DNA from: Giesbergeria sp.
GTDB taxonomy: Bacteria > Pseudomonadota > Gammaproteobacteria > Burkholderiales > Burkholderiaceae_C
DNA: 35,707 nucleotides
Reading direction: 5' to 3'
Assembly (NCBI GenBank): GCA_023150295.1
Contig: JAKLLE010000037.1
Span: 1-35,707 of the forward strand
Position 1 is the first letter of the stretch; the number at the start of each line of letters is the position of its first letter. A program made the translations under genes and the position numbers. The notes beneath the pieces are model-generated. The model ran no database searches. It saw only the letters and a list, made by a program, of their open reading frames with translations, and was not told the DNA's origin. Shown here one piece after another: positions 32,301-35,707 of the stretch.

Positions 32301-32849
32301 ATGAGAATCCTTGGCATTGACCCCGGCTTGCAGACCACCGGCTTTGGCCTGCTGGACGTGGAAGGCCACCAACTGCGCTACGTGGCCAGCGGCACCATCC
32401 GCACCACAAAAATAGCCCTGGGCGACCTGCCCGGTCGCCTGAAGGTGCTGTTCGACGGCATTGGTGAGGTGGTGGCGCGCTACGAGCCCGACGTGGCCAC
32501 GGTCGAAATCGTGTTCGTCAACGTCAACCCGCAGTCCACCCTGCTGCTGGGACAGGCGCGCGGCGCCTGCCTGACCGCCCTGGTGGCGCGCGACCTGCCC
32601 GTGGCCGAATACACCGCGCTGCAAATGAAAAAAGCCGTGGTCGGCCATGGCCGCGCCGCCAAGTCCCAGGTGCAGGAGATGGTGCGCCGCCTGCTCGACC
32701 TGCCCGGCCTGCCCGGTACCGACGCCGCCGACGCGCTGGGCCTGGCCATCACCCACGCGCACGCGGGCGCAGCCATGGCCAGGGTGGCGCAGGTCACCGA
32801 CTTGCAGCGGCGCCAGCATGCGATGTACAAGGGCGGGCGAAGCTACTGA
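32301..32849 (+). CDS. ruvC: Holliday junction resolvase RuvC
   Basis: A 182-residue resolvase. The acidic catalytic residues are visible: Asp7 in [16 protein letters not shown], the Glu in ATVEIVFVN, and the paired Asp near the C-terminus in [14 protein letters not shown]. It resolves Holliday junctions with RuvAB. ruvA and ruvB are not in the window. The start directly abuts repeat copy E, which supplies the upstream mRNA. Confidence 0.97.
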   Translation: MRILGIDPGLQTTGFGLLDVEGHQLRYVASGTIRTTKIALGDLPGRLKVLFDGIGEVVARYEPDVATVEIVFVNVNPQSTLLLGQARGACLTALVARDLPVAEYTALQMKKAVVGHGRAAKSQVQEMVRRLLDLPGLPGTDAADALGLAITHAHAGAAMARVAQVTDLQRRQHAMYKGGRSY

Positions 32850-32867
32850 CTCTTGCCCTGCATCCAC

Positions 32868-33326
32868 ATGCCTACGACGTTTACGCTTTTCAAATACCCG
32901 CACGGCGGCCGACCCCTGATCGGCCCGGTGCGGCGCGGGGTGATGTATGGCGGTGCAGCGCTGGCGCTGCTGGCCACGGTGCTGGCCTTCCCTGTGGGCG
33001 CGGTGCTGTGGCTGGTTCCGGTGGTGGCGCGGCTGTCGGCGGCGCGCTACCTGCAGATCGGGCCGCGCTACCTGCTGTGTGGCGACACGATTGTGTATTT
33101 TGGCAACGTGCAGCGCATGGTGCTCGCCAGAAGCGAGGGGCGCCTGTCCCTGTACGGCGCCGACAAGGGCAAGCCGCTGGTCATCGAGCGCAGCAAGTTT
33201 CCCACCAACGCGCGCAAGCCCGACAAGATCGCCAAGAACAAGGACACCAAGTTCGAAAAGGTCTCGGCACGCATCATTCAAGGCGTGCTCAAGGCCGCGC
33301 CCGGCACACCGCTGGAGGAGGCCTGA
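32868..33326 (+). CDS. unrecognised membrane protein, first gene of radical SAM operon
   Basis: A 152-residue protein with a hydrophobic hairpin or one long membrane segment (about 25-56, GGAALALLATVLAFPVGAVLW). A soluble C-terminal domain follows, with beta-type sequence and a basic stretch (SKFPTNARKPDKIAKNKD). I do not recognise a family. It starts 18 bp after ruvC at an ATG without a strong Shine-Dalgarno. The radical SAM gene begins 2 bp after its stop, with GGAGGAGG in its last codons as that gene's ribosome-binding site. It may anchor or export the product of the operon, but this is inference. Confidence 0.65.
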   Translation: MPTTFTLFKYPHGGRPLIGPVRRGVMYGGAALALLATVLAFPVGAVLWLVPVVARLSAARYLQIGPRYLLCGDTIVYFGNVQRMVLARSEGRLSLYGADKGKPLVIERSKFPTNARKPDKIAKNKDTKFEKVSARIIQGVLKAAPGTPLEEA

Positions 33327-33328
33327 GC

Positions 33329-35152
33329 ATGGACGCAGCCGCTCCCACGCGCACCTTTGAGCGCTCCATCCACCTGCTCTACGTGCCCACGCTGTGCTGC
33401 AACCTGAGCTGCAGCTACTGCTACCTGGGCAAACAGACCAGCGAGGCAGCGCTCAAGCGCGACGCCGAACGCGCCGTGCACACGCTGCGCCACACGCTGG
33501 ACGCGCTGCGCGACGCCGACGTGCTGGCGTTCAATGTCTCGCTGCACGGCGGCGAAGTGACCACGCTGCCGCTGGACGTGCTTGATGCGCTGTTCGGCAT
33601 GATTCGCGCGCACTACCGCGAGCATTTCGACGCGCTGGGCGCCCTGGGGCACCGCAAGTCGGCGCCGCACATCAAGACCAACCTGTTCAAGTTCGCGCCG
33701 CTCTACGAACTGTTCGACCGGCACAAGGTGTCCATCAGCGCCAGCATCGACCTGCCGCTGGCCCTGCACGAGCGCCACCGCACCACGCGCGGCGGCACCG
33801 GTTGGCTGCCGCGCACGCTGGAGAACATCCGCCTGCTGGCGCGCTACCCGCACGCCAAGAAGATCTCGGCCACGCTCAGCAGCGAGCATTTGCAGGACAT
33901 GCAGGCGCTGGTGGACGACATCTGGTTCATCCACCGCGAGCTGGGCTTCGACATGAACCAGTTCAACCTGATGTTCGCCTTCGGCTCCGAGCTCAACCGC
34001 GCCGCCAAGGGCGAGGCCGTGCTCACCCCAGCCACGCCCGCGCAACAGCAGCAGCTCTACGACACACTGCACGCGGCCTTCATGGGCACCGAATTGGAAG
34101 AGGGCCTTCGCCGCCACTGGTTCGACGAGTTCACGCCCGGCTACTGCACCAACGCCGCCAACTGCGGCGAGCGCTTTTACCTGCTGCAGAGCGACGGCTC
34201 GGTGTATTCGTGCGTGCGCGGCCAGGGCATCCCGGAATTCCGCTACGGCAACGTGTTCGAGCAGCCCATCCTCGACATCCTGGACAACGGCGCGCGCAAA
34301 ATCCGTGCGGTGCACCAGGCGCACGGATTTGACAGCGCCTGCCAGGGCTGCGGCCACCTCTCCACCTGCCACACCGGCTGCCCGGTGGTAAAGCACCAGA
34401 ACCACAATGGCCGCTCCTACACCTGCGGCCTGCAAAAGCGCATCTACGCCGACGCCCCGCTCACCTACCCCGCCGACCCGCCCGACATACAGCAGGATTA
34501 CGCGCAGCAGTACCAGCTCGCCACGCACCCCGGCCTGGCCTTCGCGCAACCCGCGCCACGCCCCACCACGCGCCGCCTGGTGCTGCCCAGCGACCTGGGC
34601 GAGGAGAAAAACACCCTGCCCGCGCTCATCGATGCCGACCCGGTGCTGCAGGCGCTGTTCGATGGCAGCGCCTTCGTGCTTGAAGTCAATGGCGAGGCCG
34701 TCGCGCTGGAATCGCAGTTGCTCAAAGCCCAGCGCTGCCTGCACACCCTGGTGCCCGGCGACCGTGTCGTGCTGCACCTGCGCCGCGACCTGCTGGCGCG
34801 AAACTGCCCCGAGGCCGTGCGCAACACCGTCTATCTACAGATGCTGCGCGACACGCCCGTGGTCTATGGCGACGAGCAGCGCACCAAGCAGGCGCATGTG
34901 TTCACATACCAGCTCTACGCCGACTTCCTGGAGCCCAGCGCCCTGCTCGGTGACGACTTCGCGCAGGTGGACCTCTCCGGCCTCATCGAGTTGCACCGCG
35001 CGCACTACCAGCGCGGCGTGCTCAACAACCTGTTCGTCACCACCTTTTTTTTGCGCGAGTACCACTACCAGAAGCAGAAGGCCAACGCCTTCTACCATGT
35101 GCAGACGGCCAACCTGCCGTTCCAGAACTTTGAATTCCATTTCCTGCCATGA
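33329..35152 (+). CDS. radical SAM/SPASM-domain enzyme, probable peptide or protein maturase
   Basis: A 607-residue radical SAM protein. The cluster motif CNLSCSYC (Cys24, Cys28, Cys31) opens the barrel. A SPASM-type auxiliary cluster region follows: CGERFYLLQSDGSVYSC, then CQGCGHLSTCHTGC, which fits the spacing CX2CX5CX3C, and a last Cys in SYTCGLQKRIY. SPASM enzymes usually modify ribosomally made peptides (thioether, carbon-carbon or cyclophane links, epimerisation) or act as anaerobic sulfatase/dehydrogenase maturases. About 220 residues follow the SPASM region with no recognised domain. It is coupled to both neighbours (2-bp gap upstream, ATGA overlap downstream). I could not assign it to a named maturase family. 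Confidence 0.85.
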   Translation: MDAAAPTRTFERSIHLLYVPTLCCNLSCSYCYLGKQTSEAALKRDAERAVHTLRHTLDALRDADVLAFNVSLHGGEVTTLPLDVLDALFGMIRAHYREHFDALGALGHRKSAPHIKTNLFKFAPLYELFDRHKVSISASIDLPLALHERHRTTRGGTGWLPRTLENIRLLARYPHAKKISATLSSEHLQDMQALVDDIWFIHRELGFDMNQFNLMFAFGSELNRAAKGEAVLTPATPAQQQQLYDTLHAAFMGTELEEGLRRHWFDEFTPGYCTNAANCGERFYLLQSDGSVYSCVRGQGIPEFRYGNVFEQPILDILDNGARKIRAVHQAHGFDSACQGCGHLSTCHTGCPVVKHQNHNGRSYTCGLQKRIYADAPLTYPADPPDIQQDYAQQYQLATHPGLAFAQPAPRPTTRRLVLPSDLGEEKNTLPALIDADPVLQALFDGSAFVLEVNGEAVALESQLLKAQRCLHTLVPGDRVVLHLRRDLLARNCPEAVRNTVYLQMLRDTPVVYGDEQRTKQAHVFTYQLYADFLEPSALLGDDFAQVDLSGLIELHRAHYQRGVLNNLFVTTFFLREYHYQKQKANAFYHVQTANLPFQNFEFHFLP

Positions 35153-35700
35153 AAACCAACGACCTGCAGCGCACCGCCTACACCGTGGAATGCTTTCTGA
35201 ACGCCCTGCGGCTGGAAGACGGCCCCGCGCGCACCCAGGTCGAAGAACCCCTGGTGCGCTGGTTGGCCGACAGCGCACGCGGCAAGCAGGATCACCTGAT
35301 CTACCAGGAAGGCCGCATCACGTGCCACGCGGGGGAAAAGGTGGTGCAAAGCTACGACGTGCCGCAGGCACGCCAGATCCAGACCCTGTGGTGCAACAGC
35401 GCCAAGCTCTCGGCCATCGACAGCGCCGCCTACAGCCGCAATGCGCAGTTGGTCATGCTGGGAACCGCCGGGTTGTTCCTCACCCTGCCCGGCCAGCTAC
35501 CGGCCAAGGAACGGGACAAGGGTCGCAGCAGCAATAACAACAACAATAACAACAACAATAACAATAACAACAGAGGGACTTGCAGAATTCCTCAACCCAG
35601 CCGAATTTGCCTCTGCGTGAGGCGCAAAAAAAGTTGCGGGCACCGCCCAAAAGGCTGGAAGATCAGGGTATCGAAGTCTGAACTTGGTGCCCGCCCATGA
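35149..35700 (+). CDS. unrecognised 183-aa protein with poly-Asn tract and Cys-bearing basic tail
   Basis: The start overlaps the radical SAM stop (ATGA). Residues 1-120 look like a folded domain (MKTNDLQRTAYTVECFLNAL, ITCHAGEKVV). Residues 127-128 are Ser-Ser and 129-141 are thirteen Asn. Residues 142-183 are basic, with four Cys (145, 154, 156, 163). The layout recalls a leader plus core of a modified peptide and fits a substrate of the neighbouring enzyme, but nothing proves this. Codon use changes from GC-rich to a mix with AGA, AGG, ATT and CTT after the Asn run, so the tail may be a recent addition. The stop again overlaps an ATG, which supports the frame. Confidence 0.6.
   Translation: MKTNDLQRTAYTVECFLNALRLEDGPARTQVEEPLVRWLADSARGKQDHLIYQEGRITCHAGEKVVQSYDVPQARQIQTLWCNSAKLSAIDSAAYSRNAQLVMLGTAGLFLTLPGQLPAKERDKGRSSNNNNNNNNNNNNNRGTCRIPQPSRICLCVRRKKSCGHRPKGWKIRVSKSELGARP
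35532..35573 (+). repeat. AAC/AAT triplet repeat
   Basis: The run encodes the 13-Asn tract. It is organised as two 12-bp units CAATAACAACAA, then two 6-bp units CAATAA, then CAACAG. It is AT-rich in a GC-rich genome. Because the step is three bases, changes in copy number would alter the Asn count without shifting the frame. Confidence 0.9.
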
Positions 35701-35707
35701 ATACTAC
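35697..35707 (+). CDS. possible start of a fourth operon gene (partial)
   Basis: ATG at 35697 overlaps the TGA of the 183-aa gene by ATGA, the same coupling used twice upstream. Only MNT is readable before the window ends, so nothing can be said of its product. Confidence 0.35.

Noticed and set aside
35533-35571. Poly-Asn tract considered as a cloning-vector linker or assembly artefact
   Set aside because: The codon order differs from the common vector Asn linker as I recall it, the flanks are not vector sequence, and the frame closes with an ATGA overlap. It is kept as genuine, though raw reads would settle it.
35532-35573. Triplet repeat as a phase-variation switch
   Set aside because: Units are multiples of three bases, so slippage would change Asn number but not switch the frame.

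Overview
The window looks like chromosomal DNA from a GC-rich betaproteobacterium of the Burkholderiales, most likely a Comamonadaceae (Acidovorax-like). This is judged from the gene content, the coding style, and a histone H1-like Lys/Ala/Pro repeat protein. A short dispersed hairpin repeat also resembles sequences I recall from that family. No tRNA, rRNA, CRISPR array, insertion sequence or prophage is visible. Almost all of it is housekeeping DNA.

Layout. 1-350: a possible gene end and an intergenic gap. 348-6628: ffh (minus) diverges from a plus-strand run of a CcsA-like membrane protein, a small zinc-motif protein, the PilS-type kinase, the PilR-type activator and an AmpD-type amidase. 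6629-8182: a lone 128-aa unknown gene and the histone H1-like gene with a strong terminator. 8192-14885: a minus-strand run of (in transcription order) an unknown gene and a TlpA-like thioredoxin, then accB, accC, prmA, a zinc-ribbon/DUF3426 protein and a PfkB-type kinase. 15047-16465: mpl (plus). 16661-24313: minus-strand genes, namely a small unknown, aroG with an aromatic leader-peptide attenuator, an unknown 180-aa gene, tldD, rodA and a kinase-HDOD-GAF fusion. 24408-32849: a tight plus-strand run of a YqiA-like esterase, an RNase II-type exonuclease, a TonB-like protein, aroE, mtgA and a low-molecular-weight phosphatase. After a decayed zeta-type toxin locus it continues with plsC, cdsA-like and ruvC. 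32868-35707: a compact unrecognised operon of a membrane protein, a radical SAM/SPASM enzyme and a 183-aa protein with 13 consecutive Asn and a Cys-containing basic tail. A further gene appears to start at the right edge.

Most noteworthy are four things. (1) The aroG leader encodes an 18-residue peptide with eight aromatic residues (Phe, Tyr and Trp) among nine positions, followed by a terminator and a possible antiterminator pairing: a classical attenuator sensing all three aromatic amino acids. (2) A 55-bp two-hairpin element is present in five co-linear copies. Two lie in frame inside aroE and the RNase gene, and one fills the whole cdsA-ruvC gap. (3) The radical SAM operon at the right edge is a candidate peptide- or protein-modification system. 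(4) A zeta-type toxin gene is reduced to its P-loop next to an intact small partner.

Functionally the window mixes envelope growth and peptidoglycan recycling (rodA, mtgA, mpl, ampD), lipid synthesis (accBC, plsC, cdsA), the shikimate pathway (aroG, aroE), protein targeting and modification (ffh, prmA, tldD) and signalling (pilSR-type, kinase-HDOD). All statements come from reading the sequence; no database search was run.
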